In this document: one piece after another, positions 22,910 to 30,911 of the stretch | How the letters are laid out: every line of letters starts with the position of its first letter | Numbering within the stretch: the first letter of the stretch is position 1 | NCBI GenBank assembly: GCA_964194555.1 | Contig: CAXMMT010000062.1 | Span: 1-36,906 of the forward strand | Source: SZUA-217 sp964194555 | GTDB taxonomy: Bacteria; Actinomycetota; Acidimicrobiia; Spongiisociales; ZC4RG35 | Direction: 5' to 3' | Length of the DNA stretch: 36,906 nt | Position numbers and translations under genes: made by a program | The notes under the pieces: model-generated | The model's database searches: none | What the model saw: the letters and a program-made list of their open reading frames with translations, nothing else | What the model was told of the DNA's origin: nothing

Positions 22910-23821
22910 CTAGCCCTGGTAGGCGTCGAGGTTGATGTCGAAGTCGGCCATGTCCTCGGCGAAGATCTGGGGGAAGTAGCGCTGACAACCGGCCTCACCC
23001 AGCGCGGCCACCATCTCGGCTGCTTTCGAGCCTGGCCCGTGGGGATATCCCCGCTCCTCGTAGGTCTTCTCGATCTTCTTGGTGGACTGGCCGGTCTTTT
23101 CGGCCATGGCTTGAAGAAGCCGGCGATAGTCCGAGTCCTTCCTGGCGGCGAGGGCCGGACCGGCGGATGTCCAGAAGATCGAATCCGGGTCGCGACCTGC
23201 CTCTTTCGCCTCGGCCCGGGTTGCCTCCCAAACCTCGCGGTACACCTCAGGCTTGCGGGCGTAGACGTTGTACTCGTCGCAGTAGAGGGCGACGATGCGA
23301 CGGCCCTTGGGGCGCCCGGCGCCTCCGATCATCAGTCGCAGGTTGGTGGGATGGGGGTGGGGGTCGAAGTCCGCCAACTGGTAGTGGCTTCCGGAGAATC
23401 CCTTGTCTCCCGGCGTTATCGCGGCGCGCATATATGCCATCGCCTCTTCCAGCATCTCCATGCGCACCCCGAGCTCGGGGTAGGGGAGACCAAACACCTC
23501 GAACTCCTCATCCATCCATCCTGTGCCGAGACCCAGTGTGAAGCGACCCCCGGAGATCTCGTCGATGGTCACCGCCATCTTGTAGAGGACCCCAGGATGC
23601 CGGAACGTCACCGGAGACACCAGTGAAACCAGCTCGAGGCTGGTCTCACGGGCCAAGCCTGCGAAGTGAATCAGATGGTCCCAAGCCGGTTCGTCGAGGT
23701 TGTCGCCCCTTTGCAGGTAGTGGTCGGGCAGAGCTATCGAGACGAGACCACGCTCCTCGGCCCATCTCGCCACACCGACTACGTGGTCCCAATCGCCCCG
23801 GACCTGAACTCCGAACTCCAT
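22910..23821 (-). CDS. LLM-class F420-dependent oxidoreductase 2
   Basis: This 303-aa enzyme begins MEFGVQVRGDWDHVVGVAR and has EISGGRFTLGLGTGWMDEEF and RLMIGGAGRPKGRRIVALYCDE, the F420/FMN-loop motifs of the LLM superfamily. It probably transfers hydride with coenzyme F420; the substrate is unknown. The ATG at 23821 shares one base with the stop of the TetR gene (TGATG), so the two are coupled. The length and order of motifs match the neighbouring LLM gene, whose start lies 85 bp downstream of this stop beyond the hairpin element. Confidence 0.85.
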   Translation of the reverse strand: MEFGVQVRGDWDHVVGVARWAEERGLVSIALPDHYLQRGDNLDEPAWDHLIHFAGLARETSLELVSLVSPVTFRHPGVLYKMAVTIDEISGGRFTLGLGTGWMDEEFEVFGLPYPELGVRMEMLEEAMAYMRAAITPGDKGFSGSHYQLADFDPHPHPTNLRLMIGGAGRPKGRRIVALYCDEYNVYARKPEVYREVWEATRAEAKEAGRDPDSIFWTSAGPALAARKDSDYRRLLQAMAEKTGQSTKKIEKTYEERGYPHGPGSKAAEMVAALGEAGCQRYFPQIFAEDMADFDINLDAYQG

Positions 23822-24381
23822 CAGAGGGGAATCAGAGCACCGTTGAGAAGAGCCCGGCTGTGTCCGGCCACATCGAAGCTCGGATCGAGGACCCTGTGAA
23901 GCGCTATCCCATTGAGCGCCGAAACCAGCGTCTCTGCCCGCCGCGACCTTGCATCCGCTTCGACTCTCGGGTGCTCTCTTTCGATGGCCCCGGCGAAGCG
24001 AGCCACCCGCCTTTCGTGGTGGCGAAGGAACCGTTCCCTCAGTTCGGGGTTGTTGCGTGTCCCGGAGACGGCGATGGCGATATAGACACCGGCAAGGTCG
24101 GATTGCTCCGTTATGAAGACTATGTATGCCTCAACCAGGGCCGCGAGCGTGTCTTTGCCAAGATGCTCGGGATCGGGGTCGACTGCCTCGATCGCTTCCC
24201 TGACAACCGTGACGATGGCTTGTTCCTTGGAGTCGAAGAGGTTGTAGAAGCTGCCCGGAAGCACCTCCGCCTGATCGCAGATTGCCTTGATGGTGGTTCC
24301 CTCGAGTCCAGCTTCTGCGATGAGACGACGGGTCGCTTCGAGAATCCTGTCACGGGTTTCCAGACCCGCCTTGTAACGCAT
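23821..24381 (-). CDS. TetR/AcrR-family transcriptional regulator
   Basis: From the ATG at 24381 the protein has 186 aa. The N-terminal helix-turn-helix is visible in TRDRILEATRRLIAEAG and TTIKAICDQAEVLPGSFYNLFDSKEQAI; the rest is the ligand-binding helix bundle. It heads a minus-strand operon with two LLM oxidoreductases and YbaK and is divergent from an acyl-CoA dehydrogenase, a layout typical of a TetR repressor of its neighbours. The open frame reaches back to TTG 24453, but TACCGT 6 bases before ATG 24381 and the homology start favour the shorter form. Confidence 0.85.
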   Translation of the reverse strand: MRYKAGLETRDRILEATRRLIAEAGLEGTTIKAICDQAEVLPGSFYNLFDSKEQAIVTVVREAIEAVDPDPEHLGKDTLAALVEAYIVFITEQSDLAGVYIAIAVSGTRNNPELRERFLRHHERRVARFAGAIEREHPRVEADARSRRAETLVSALNGIALHRVLDPSFDVAGHSRALLNGALIPL

Positions 24382-24387
24382 GGACTC

Positions 24388-24393
24388 ACGGTA
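24388..24393 (-). promoter_or_regulatory. -10 box of TetR operon
   Basis: TACCGT on the minus strand ends 6 bases before the ATG at 24381, giving a probable leaderless transcript. Confidence 0.45.
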
Positions 24394-24409
24394 GCGGTCG
24401 GGGGGACTT

Positions 24410-24461
24410 TTTGATTTGGTTGAGCGTTGATTCAAATTAGAGTTATCACTCAAATATCAAA
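24410..24461 (+). promoter_or_regulatory. Acyl-CoA dehydrogenase promoter with possible TetR operator
   Basis: TTGGTT (24416-24421) and TAGAGT (24438-24443), 16 bp apart, form a plausible promoter. The palindrome TTGATTCAA (24427-24435) lies in the spacer. It is flanked by nested inverted pairs TTTGAT/ATCAAA (24410-24415 with 24456-24461) and TTGAG/CTCAA (24420-24424 with 24449-24453). The AT-rich region lies between the divergent TetR and acyl-CoA dehydrogenase genes, as an operator would. Confidence 0.45.
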
Positions 24462-24473
24462 AAGGACCGAGAA

Positions 24474-26267
24474 GTGAGCCACTACAAGTCGAATCTTCGT
24501 GACATCGAGTTCAACCTCTACGAGGTGCTCAAGATCCAGGACCACCTCGGCTCCGGCGAGTGGGCCGGTCTCGACCGGGAGACGGTCGATGACATCCTCA
24601 CCGAGATCGAGCGTATCGCCACCGAGGATTTTGCCGCTTCGTACGCCGACCAGGACCGGATTCCCCTCGAGCTCGTCGACGGTGTGGTAACGATTCCCGA
24701 CTCCGTGAAGAAGAGCATGAAAGCCTTCAAAGACGGGGGTTGGAACCGGCTGGGACTGACCGAGGAAATGGGTGGAATCCCGGCCCCGCCAACGGTCATG
24801 TGGGCGGTGTCGGAGATGCTGTTCGCTGCCAACACGACTGTGCAGTTCTACGCCGGCGGAGCGCTGTTCGCACGGGTCCTCTTCGAGGAGGGAACCGAGG
24901 AGCAGAAGGAGTTTGCCAAGGTCTGGATCGAGCGCGACTGGGGCGGGACGATGATGCTCACCGAGCCCGATGCCGGCTCCGACGTGGGCGCCGGCATCAC
25001 CAAGGCCATCGATCAGGGTGACGGAACATGGCACATTACCGGGGTCAAGCGCTTCATCACCGGTGGTGACCAGGACGTCGACGAGAATATCATCCACTTC
25101 GTCCTCGCCCGCCCCGAAGGGGCCGGGCCCGGGACCAAAGGTCTCTCGTTGTTCATCGTTCCCAAGTATCTGGTTGCCGACGACGGGTCACTGGGACCAC
25201 GCAACGGGGTTTACGCCACCAACCTCGAGAAGAAGATGGGTCTCAAGGGCTCGACGACCTGTGAGATGACGTTCGGCATCGATCAGCCCGCCGTCGGGTA
25301 CCTAGTCGGAAACAAGCACGACGGGATCAGGCAGATGTTCCGGGTGGTCGAATCGGCCCGGATGATGATCGGCGCCAAGGCCATGGGAACCCTGAGCACC
25401 GGCTATCTCAATGCGCTCGAGTACGCCCAGGAGCGTGTGCAAGGTGCCGACCTCACCGAGGCCGCCGACAAGACCGCGCCGAGGGTTCCGATCATTCGTC
25501 ACCCCAATGTTCGCCGGATGCTGATGAAGCAGAAGGCCTACGCAGAGGGCCTTCGTGCTCTGGTTCTCTACACGGCCTGGGTACAGGACCAGATCCAGCT
25601 TCATCCCGACGACGATCATTGGATACGCCGCAATGACCTGCTCCTTCCCATGGTCAAGGGCTACTCGTCTGAGAAGGCATATGAGCTGTTGGCCATCTCG
25701 ATGCAGGTGTTCGGTGGCCCCGGGTACACCCAGGATTACCCAATTGAGCAGTACATCAGGGACGCCAAGATCGACACGATTTACGAGGGAACGACAGGCA
25801 TTCAGGCGCTTGACCTGTTCTTCCGCAAGATCGCCCGTGATCAGGGTTCGGCACTTGCGTCGCTGTCGGCTGAGATCGTCGAGTTCATCAAGGGGGGCGC
25901 GGAGGACGACCCACTGGCAGCCGAGAGAGAGAAGCTCGGGACCATCCTCGATGATGCCCAGGCCCAGCTCGGGTCGATGGTCGAGCATCTGATGGCCTCC
26001 GTAGCCGGGGACAAAGAGGAGATCTACAAGGTGGGTCTTCAGACCGACGCACTTCTCGAGTCGCTGTCCGAGATTGTCATCGCCTGGCAGATGCTGAGAC
26101 ACGCCGAGATCGCCATCGAGAAAGTGGACGAAGATCCGTTCTACCTGGGCAAGGTGGAGTCGGCCCGCTGGCTGCTCAACGATGTCGCACCCAAGGTTGG
26201 CGCCCGTCGCGATGCCGCTGCCGCCGAGGATGGCTCCCTGATGGATCTTCCGGTCGAGGCGTTCTGA
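24474..26267 (+). CDS. Acyl-CoA dehydrogenase, FadE5-like
   Basis: This 597-aa flavoprotein has the long acyl-CoA dehydrogenase form of FadE5/AcdB type with a C-terminal extra domain. It shows the FAD-binding TEPDAGSDVGAG motif, the MGLKGSTTCEMTFG loop, QVFGGPGYTQDYPIEQYIRDAKI, and the catalytic-glutamate region IYEGTTGIQALDLFFRK at about residues 436-452. It oxidises acyl-CoA to enoyl-CoA in beta-oxidation. The GTG at 24474 has an AAGGA-type RBS. It is divergent from a TetR gene, whose product may repress it; the intergenic region holds a promoter with a palindrome. Confidence 0.9.
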   Translation: MSHYKSNLRDIEFNLYEVLKIQDHLGSGEWAGLDRETVDDILTEIERIATEDFAASYADQDRIPLELVDGVVTIPDSVKKSMKAFKDGGWNRLGLTEEMGGIPAPPTVMWAVSEMLFAANTTVQFYAGGALFARVLFEEGTEEQKEFAKVWIERDWGGTMMLTEPDAGSDVGAGITKAIDQGDGTWHITGVKRFITGGDQDVDENIIHFVLARPEGAGPGTKGLSLFIVPKYLVADDGSLGPRNGVYATNLEKKMGLKGSTTCEMTFGIDQPAVGYLVGNKHDGIRQMFRVVESARMMIGAKAMGTLSTGYLNALEYAQERVQGADLTEAADKTAPRVPIIRHPNVRRMLMKQKAYAEGLRALVLYTAWVQDQIQLHPDDDHWIRRNDLLLPMVKGYSSEKAYELLAISMQVFGGPGYTQDYPIEQYIRDAKIDTIYEGTTGIQALDLFFRKIARDQGSALASLSAEIVEFIKGGAEDDPLAAEREKLGTILDDAQAQLGSMVEHLMASVAGDKEEIYKVGLQTDALLESLSEIVIAWQMLRHAEIAIEKVDEDPFYLGKVESARWLLNDVAPKVGARRDAAAAEDGSLMDLPVEAF

Positions 26268-26327
26268 GACTTACCTCCTCCTGAAGGGTTTTGCTCAGAC
26301 CAGGAACATCTCTGATACTCAACGCTT

Positions 26328-26765
26328 GTGTCGACCGAGGCCGTCGTATCTTTCGTTGCTCTTCTTGTTGGGGTGTTCCTGCTGATCATCGCGGTCATCG
26401 TCTGGCAAGAGGCGAAACGACGTCCGTCATACGAGCCACTCGAATATGTCGTCGAGGATGCAGTGAGACACGCTTACGCCAGACTCGCCGAGGATTCCAC
26501 TCTGACCAGGCCCGATGTCCGCCGAATTCTGGAGTGGGAGGTCTTCTACCTTCAAGGCCTCGCCCAGGATCATCGGAGCACACCGGTGGAGACGGTTGCC
26601 GGAGGCCACGACACTTCCGTCGAATGGATTGTCGGTCAGATTCAGGCAAAGCACGGTGTGTCCTACTCTCCTGGAGACGTTGAGGAAGTGCTCCGTCTCG
26701 AGGCCGACTATTTGATGGCGATCGGAGCGGTTGGAGAGCGAGTCGAATTGGGAGAAGAGGAATGA
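26328..26765 (+). CDS. Single-pass membrane protein, unknown (mini-operon gene 1)
   Basis: This 145-aa protein has one membrane helix at about residues 5-26 (VVSFVALLVGVFLLIIAVIVW) and a soluble helical domain with two similar halves, RRILEWEVFYLQGLA and EEVLRLEADYLMAIGA, each preceded by a basic-acidic segment (LTRPDVRRI and SPGDVEEV). This internal repeat suggests a two-helix duplication. The GTG at 26328 lies 8 bases after GATACT with no RBS. ATGA couples it to the following zinc-ribbon gene. No family is recognised. Confidence 0.6.
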   Translation: MSTEAVVSFVALLVGVFLLIIAVIVWQEAKRRPSYEPLEYVVEDAVRHAYARLAEDSTLTRPDVRRILEWEVFYLQGLAQDHRSTPVETVAGGHDTSVEWIVGQIQAKHGVSYSPGDVEEVLRLEADYLMAIGAVGERVELGEEE

Positions 26766-27115
26766 AGGTTCGTTGCGGATCGTGTCGGACAGAGTTCGAT
26801 GTCCCGGGGGCAGGCCGGTTTCCCTGTCCGGTGTGCAGCTCGGTGAATGTTGTTCGGGAGGCGCCGTCGTCGCGGGAGGCGCCTGCCGCCCCGACCGAGG
26901 TCGGTGGCTACCAGACAGCACCTGGTGTCGGGCCGTCCGGGGTGGGAGCGCCGCCATCTCCGCCACCTCCGCCTCCCCAGCCGGACCCGCCTATGCCGAA
27001 GATCGAGTGCCCCGAATGCGGTTTCAAGTTCATCGTGGGGATGGTCCCCGTGGTCACCTGTCCGATGTGCTCGACCGAGGTGGATACCGGCATCGAGGAA
27101 GACTCCGACGAGTGA
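26762..27115 (+). CDS. Double zinc-ribbon protein (mini-operon gene 2)
   Basis: This 117-aa protein has a Cys-x2-Cys ... Cys-x2-Cys zinc ribbon at each end: MKVRCGSCRTEFDVPG with FPCPVCSS at the N-terminus, and KIECPECGFKFIVG with VTCPMCST at the C-terminus. A Pro/Ala/Gly-rich linker joins them. This is typical of small MJ0042/zinc-ribbon proteins that bind metal or nucleic acid or act as adaptors; no enzyme motif is present. The ATG at 26762 overlaps the previous stop (ATGA), and its stop overlaps the next start (GTGA). Confidence 0.65.
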   Translation: MKVRCGSCRTEFDVPGAGRFPCPVCSSVNVVREAPSSREAPAAPTEVGGYQTAPGVGPSGVGAPPSPPPPPPQPDPPMPKIECPECGFKFIVGMVPVVTCPMCSTEVDTGIEEDSDE

Positions 27116-27315
27116 GCCGGCTTCGCCGGTTCGAGGATTACCGGTTCGTTGGGACGAGAGACACGATGCTGGTCTACGACTGTGACGACTCGGACCAGTT
27201 CAGCGAACTCGAGGAGAGAGTCGAAGAGGAGGCTCTTCTCGAACTCAACCTTCTCCAGGCATTCGCGCCAGACAGTCTCGACGAGGCAGCCAACAGAGGT
27301 TTCGACCCGATCTAG
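27112..27315 (+). CDS. 67-aa protein, unknown (mini-operon gene 3)
   Basis: This 67-aa protein starts with GTG 27112, overlapping the stop of the zinc-ribbon gene in GTGA. It begins MSRLRRFEDYRFVGTRDT, has MLVYDCDDSDQFSELEER and an acidic helical segment VEEEALLELNLLQAFAPD, and ends GFDPI. No family is recognised. The 4-bp overlap and the acidic, helical composition argue for a real gene; a longer reading from 26731 is in another frame of the preceding genes and is rejected. Confidence 0.5.
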   Translation: MSRLRRFEDYRFVGTRDTMLVYDCDDSDQFSELEERVEEEALLELNLLQAFAPDSLDEAANRGFDPI

Positions 27316-27350
27316 TGGTCCGTCGCCCAACCCCAACCTTTGCACACGCA

Positions 27351-27944
27351 TCAGGCTTCTAGACCCTGACCGACGAAGTCCCCGATCTTCTTCCCGCGTC
27401 CGTGGAAGAAGTGATCCCCGGGCGTCACCACCAAATCGATGCCCATTGTCTCGGCATAGGCCCGCACTGCCTCACCGTCGATGACCTGGTCCCGGTCTCC
27501 GAGGATGATCCGCTTGGAGCCGTCAGGTAGTACGGATGGCAACATCTCCGCGGCCGGGGCGATGCCCACGTACGGAATCTTGGAGCCGGCCGTTGCGAGC
27601 CATCGCAGTGCCGTTCCGGCTCCGAAAGACCAGCCGGCCAACCCCAGCGGAAGCTCTCCGGACCCGGCGTGGTCGATGGCGGCCGCAACATCGTCTTGCT
27701 CAGCATCGCCGTAGTCGTGGGAGCCGCTGCTCTCACCGGTGCCCCTGAAATTGAAACGAAGCACCGAATGCCCTCTCTCGACCAGACGTTGGGTCACCCC
27801 GATCATCAACGGCGCATTCATAGACCCGCCTTGGAGAGGATGAGGGTGACAGAACACGGTGAGACGCTCCGGAGCGTCGGAGGAATCGATCCGAGCCTCG
27901 AGCGTTACACCGTCTGAGGTGGTGATCGTCAGTCGCTCGGTCAT
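27351..27944 (-). CDS. Alpha/beta hydrolase (short dienelactone/esterase type)
   Basis: This 197-aa protein has an alpha/beta-hydrolase core with the oxyanion CHPHPLQGGSM motif, the nucleophile Ser106 in AGWSFGAGT, Asp152 in LGDRDQVID and His178 in PGDHFFHGRG. It resembles the small cytoplasmic KANL3/Tex30-like group of dienelactone-hydrolase relatives, with unknown substrate. The ATG at 27944 overlaps the stop of a 30-aa membrane peptide (ATGA), so the two are coupled. Confidence 0.82.
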   Translation of the reverse strand: MTERLTITTSDGVTLEARIDSSDAPERLTVFCHPHPLQGGSMNAPLMIGVTQRLVERGHSVLRFNFRGTGESSGSHDYGDAEQDDVAAAIDHAGSGELPLGLAGWSFGAGTALRWLATAGSKIPYVGIAPAAEMLPSVLPDGSKRIILGDRDQVIDGEAVRAYAETMGIDLVVTPGDHFFHGRGKKIGDFVGQGLEA

Positions 27945-28033
27945 GTGAGCAGACGGAGCAGCCAGATAGCGGCGGCGGTGATGATGACCAATGCCAGCAC
28001 GGCCGATGTGATGAGTAACCAGCGTGTTTGCAT
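27941..28033 (-). CDS. 30-aa membrane micropeptide, coupled to hydrolase
   Basis: From the ATG at 28033 this encodes MQTRWLLITSAVLALVIITA, then AAIWLLRLLT, which is a single membrane helix with basic ends. Its TGA overlaps the hydrolase ATG in ATGA. TACCCT on the minus strand (28048-28043) lies 9 bases before the ATG. It may be real and mainly couple translation, or anchor the hydrolase; its size makes this uncertain. Confidence 0.4.
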   Translation of the reverse strand: MQTRWLLITSAVLALVIITAAAIWLLRLLT

Positions 28034-28062
28034 GGGTCTGGGAGGGTAACTGAGGCCGTTAC

Positions 28063-28089
28063 TAGGCTCACAGTCTGGAATAGGAAAGG
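28063..28089 (+). promoter_or_regulatory. lpd promoter -10 and RBS
   Basis: TAGGCT at 28063-28068 is a probable -10 box; AGGAAAGG at 28082-28089 lies about 8 bases before the TTG at 28098. This would drive lpd, the E2 gene and lipBA. Confidence 0.4.
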
Positions 28090-28097
28090 TCAAGAAT

Positions 28098-29468
28098 TTG
28101 GACGACATCGTCATCGTGGGTGGCGGTCCCGGCGGCTACGCCGCGGCGCTTTATGCCCACAACTTCGGGTTGTCGGTGACACTCGTCGACAAGGAGCGCC
28201 CCGGGGGCACCTGTCTCATCAGGGGATGCATCCCCGCCAAGCAGTGGCTCCACATCGCCGAGGTGTACAGCACGGTCAGTCACGCAGCCGAGTTCGGGGT
28301 GGTCACCTCCCAGCCACAGATCGACTGGTCGGCTGCTCTCGCCCGAAAGAATCAGACAGTAGAAGGCCTGGTCAGAGGTCTGGCCGGTCTTCTGAAGAAG
28401 CGGGGCGTCGACGTGATCAAGGGATTTGGGAAGCTGGCAGGCGCGGGCAAGGTCGAGGTCCATTCGGGTGAGGGCTCGATGACGCTCGACGGACGCTCGG
28501 TCATCCTGGCCACAGGCAGCCACGCTCAGACGATCCCCGGATACGAGATCGACGGCACCCGGATCGTCACCTCAGACCATGCCCTCGACTGGCCGAGTCA
28601 GCCCCGACGCGTCGGGATCGTGGGTGGCGGGGTAATCGGGTGCGAGTTCGCCTCGTTTCTCACCGACGTCGGAAGCGAGGTTCATGTCTTCGAGATGTTG
28701 GACCAGATCATCCCGGGCTCTGATCCGGAGACCGCCAAATCCCTGCAACGTCAATTACAGCGTCGCGGGGCCAAGTTCCACATAGGTGTCGGCGTGGGAC
28801 CGGCCGAGGTCGGTCCATCGGGGGTGAGCGTCCCGGTCGGCGACGAGAAGGTCAGCGTCGATGTTGTTCTGGTCTCCGTGGGACGGGGGCCAAACACCGA
28901 AGGTGTAGGGCTGGAGACCACCACGGCTGAAATGGATCGGGGGTTCGTCAACGTTGACCCGAACACCATGCAAACGGCGGAACCCGGTCTCTACGCGGTG
29001 GGCGACATCGTCGCCGGCACGCCACAGTTGGCCCATGTCGGCTTTGCCGAAGGCATTGCTGCAGTCACTCACATCGCCACGGGTGAAACGCAGCCTGTCA
29101 ACTACGACGCCATCCCCCGTGTCACTTATACCCACCCGGAGGTGGCCGAAGTCGGGATCACCCAAGAACAGGCCACCGAGCGAGGACTGGAGGTCGAAAC
29201 CACCAAGCACGCTTTCAACGGTGTCGGCCGGGCGATCATCCAGGGTCAGAACCAGGGCCACGTCAAGGTCATCGCTGTCAAAGATGGACCCATCGTCGGA
29301 GCAAGCGTCATCGGTCCCCAGGCCGGTGAGATGATCCATGAGCTGATGTACTCCGTAGGGTGGGAGGCTCTTCCATCGGAAGCGGCCGCTTTCATCCACG
29401 CCCATCCCACCCTTTCCGAGGCGATAGGTGAGACACTGATGTCAGCGGCAGGCAGAAGCCTGCACTGA
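28098..29468 (+). CDS. lpd: Dihydrolipoyl dehydrogenase (E3)
   Basis: This 456-aa flavoprotein has the FAD-binding IVGGGPGGYAAALYA motif, the redox disulfide Cys39-x4-Cys44 in GGTCLIRGCIPAK, the NAD-binding VGIVGGGVIGCEFASF motif and the C-terminal His-Pro segment IHAHPTLSEAIGE for the dimer active site. It reoxidises lipoyl groups on E2 or GcvH with NAD. The TTG at 28098 has an AGGAAAGG RBS. It leads lpd - E2 - lipBA, with the E2 gene 12 bp downstream, so it probably serves that 2-oxoacid dehydrogenase complex. Confidence 0.93.
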   Translation: MDDIVIVGGGPGGYAAALYAHNFGLSVTLVDKERPGGTCLIRGCIPAKQWLHIAEVYSTVSHAAEFGVVTSQPQIDWSAALARKNQTVEGLVRGLAGLLKKRGVDVIKGFGKLAGAGKVEVHSGEGSMTLDGRSVILATGSHAQTIPGYEIDGTRIVTSDHALDWPSQPRRVGIVGGGVIGCEFASFLTDVGSEVHVFEMLDQIIPGSDPETAKSLQRQLQRRGAKFHIGVGVGPAEVGPSGVSVPVGDEKVSVDVVLVSVGRGPNTEGVGLETTTAEMDRGFVNVDPNTMQTAEPGLYAVGDIVAGTPQLAHVGFAEGIAAVTHIATGETQPVNYDAIPRVTYTHPEVAEVGITQEQATERGLEVETTKHAFNGVGRAIIQGQNQGHVKVIAVKDGPIVGASVIGPQAGEMIHELMYSVGWEALPSEAAAFIHAHPTLSEAIGETLMSAAGRSLH

Positions 29469-29480
29469 GAGGAGCAAGAC

Positions 29481-30911
29481 TTGGCAACGACGGTATCCAT
29501 GCCCCAACTGGGCGAGACGGTCACCGAGGGGACGATCCTCCGGTGGGCGAAGAAGATCGGCGACTCGATTGCAGAAGATGAGGTTCTTGTTGAGATTTCG
29601 ACCGACAAGGTCGACACGGAAGTCCCTTCTCCGATAGCGGGCACCATCATCGAGATACTCGTCGCCGAAGGGGACACCGTTGAGGTTGGCGTCGATCTGG
29701 TCGTGATTGGAGAAGCCGGGGAGCAGCCGTCGTCCACCCCGGCGCCAGATGAGGCTGCCGAACCTGCACCTGAGCCCGAATCTGCACCTCGAGAAGAGCT
29801 TCATCCGGCCTCGGAGACACCAGCCGGGCCCGACACCGGCTTCGAGGCTTCGCTGGCAAGTGACGCCGACGAGGTACAGCCGACCGATGCCGAGGTCGAG
29901 GCCTTCTTCGCCGAGCCTTCCCCAGAGGAAACGTCGCCACAGCTGCTCTCACCGGTGGTGCGCAGGTTGGTTCGAGAGAACGACATCGACCTCGCCCGAA
30001 TACAGGGCACCGGGCAGGGCGGACGGATAACCCGAACCGACGTTGAGGCCTACATGGCCGATGCACCGGCAGTCGCAGCATCCGCTCCCGCGCCCGTCGT
30101 TTCCTCCCCTGCGTTGGCTGGCGAGGTGGCTGAGCCGAAGGCTGAGACAGAGGAGGCTCCCACAGCTGTGCCAGTCCCCTCAGCGGGTGTTGACAGCGAG
30201 GAGATAGAACTCGATCGCATACGGGTTCGCATCGCCGAGAACATGATCAAGTCGAAGCAGACCGCAGCCCATGTCTGGACATCGGTCGAGGTCGACTTTG
30301 AGAGAATGGAACGCGTGCGTCAGGCCCACAAGACCCGCTTCAAGAGCGAAGAGGGCTTCTCGCTGACGTATCTGCCGTTCATTTCGAGAGCCACCATCGA
30401 CGCCCTGAAGGCCTTTCCTGTGGTCAATAGCTCGTTCTATCTCGAGGAGAAGAAGGCTGTCTTCCACAAGAAGGTCGATCTGGGCATTGCCATCGACCTC
30501 AACCAGGGCGGACTGGTTGTCGCCCGGGTTCGCAACGCCGACGGATTGCGTTTGGTGGGCATTGCCCGTGAGATACGAGACCTCGCCGAACGTGCCCGTG
30601 ACGGAAAACTGGAGCTGGACGATCTGACCGGTTCGACATTCACGATCACCAACCCCGGTCCGTTCGGTTCGTTCATGTCGGCTCCGATAATCAACATCCC
30701 CAATGTGGCGATCCTCTCCACCGACACGGTCGTCAAGCGGCCGACGGTGATCACGACACCCGACGGGCAGGACACCATCGCCATCCGTCACATTGGTTAT
30801 CTCGGTCTGACCTGGGATCACCGTGCCCTGGACGGATCGACCGCTGTGCTGTTTCTCCGTAGGATCAAGGAGAACCTCGAAACCTGGGACTGGTCCCAGG
30901 AACTGGCGTGA
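29481..30911 (+). CDS. sucB: 2-oxoacid dehydrogenase E2 (dihydrolipoyl acyltransferase)
   Basis: This 476-aa protein has one lipoyl domain at 1-78 with the lipoylated Lys43 in EISTDKVDTEVPS, an acidic/Pro/Ala linker, a peripheral-subunit-binding domain at about 155-192 (LSPVVRRLVRENDIDLARI), a second flexible linker and the catalytic domain at about 241-476 with His447 and Asp451 in DHRALDGSTA. It is probably the succinyltransferase of 2-oxoglutarate dehydrogenase, but an acetyl or branched-chain substrate cannot be excluded, so the symbol is tentative. TTG 29481 has GAGAGGAG. Its stop overlaps the lipBA start in GTGA. Confidence 0.88.
   Translation: MATTVSMPQLGETVTEGTILRWAKKIGDSIAEDEVLVEISTDKVDTEVPSPIAGTIIEILVAEGDTVEVGVDLVVIGEAGEQPSSTPAPDEAAEPAPEPESAPREELHPASETPAGPDTGFEASLASDADEVQPTDAEVEAFFAEPSPEETSPQLLSPVVRRLVRENDIDLARIQGTGQGGRITRTDVEAYMADAPAVAASAPAPVVSSPALAGEVAEPKAETEEAPTAVPVPSAGVDSEEIELDRIRVRIAENMIKSKQTAAHVWTSVEVDFERMERVRQAHKTRFKSEEGFSLTYLPFISRATIDALKAFPVVNSSFYLEEKKAVFHKKVDLGIAIDLNQGGLVVARVRNADGLRLVGIAREIRDLAERARDGKLELDDLTGSTFTITNPGPFGSFMSAPIINIPNVAILSTDTVVKRPTVITTPDGQDTIAIRHIGYLGLTWDHRALDGSTAVLFLRRIKENLETWDWSQELA

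Noticed and set aside
22825..22998. N-terminal extension of LLM oxidoreductase 1
   Set aside because: It reads through the hairpin element and the end of the upstream gene; the TTG at 22824 has AGGAGA and begins at the family N-terminus.
24450..25097. 215-aa minus-strand frame opposite the acyl-CoA dehydrogenase
   Set aside because: It covers the start of a strongly supported gene and has no family features.
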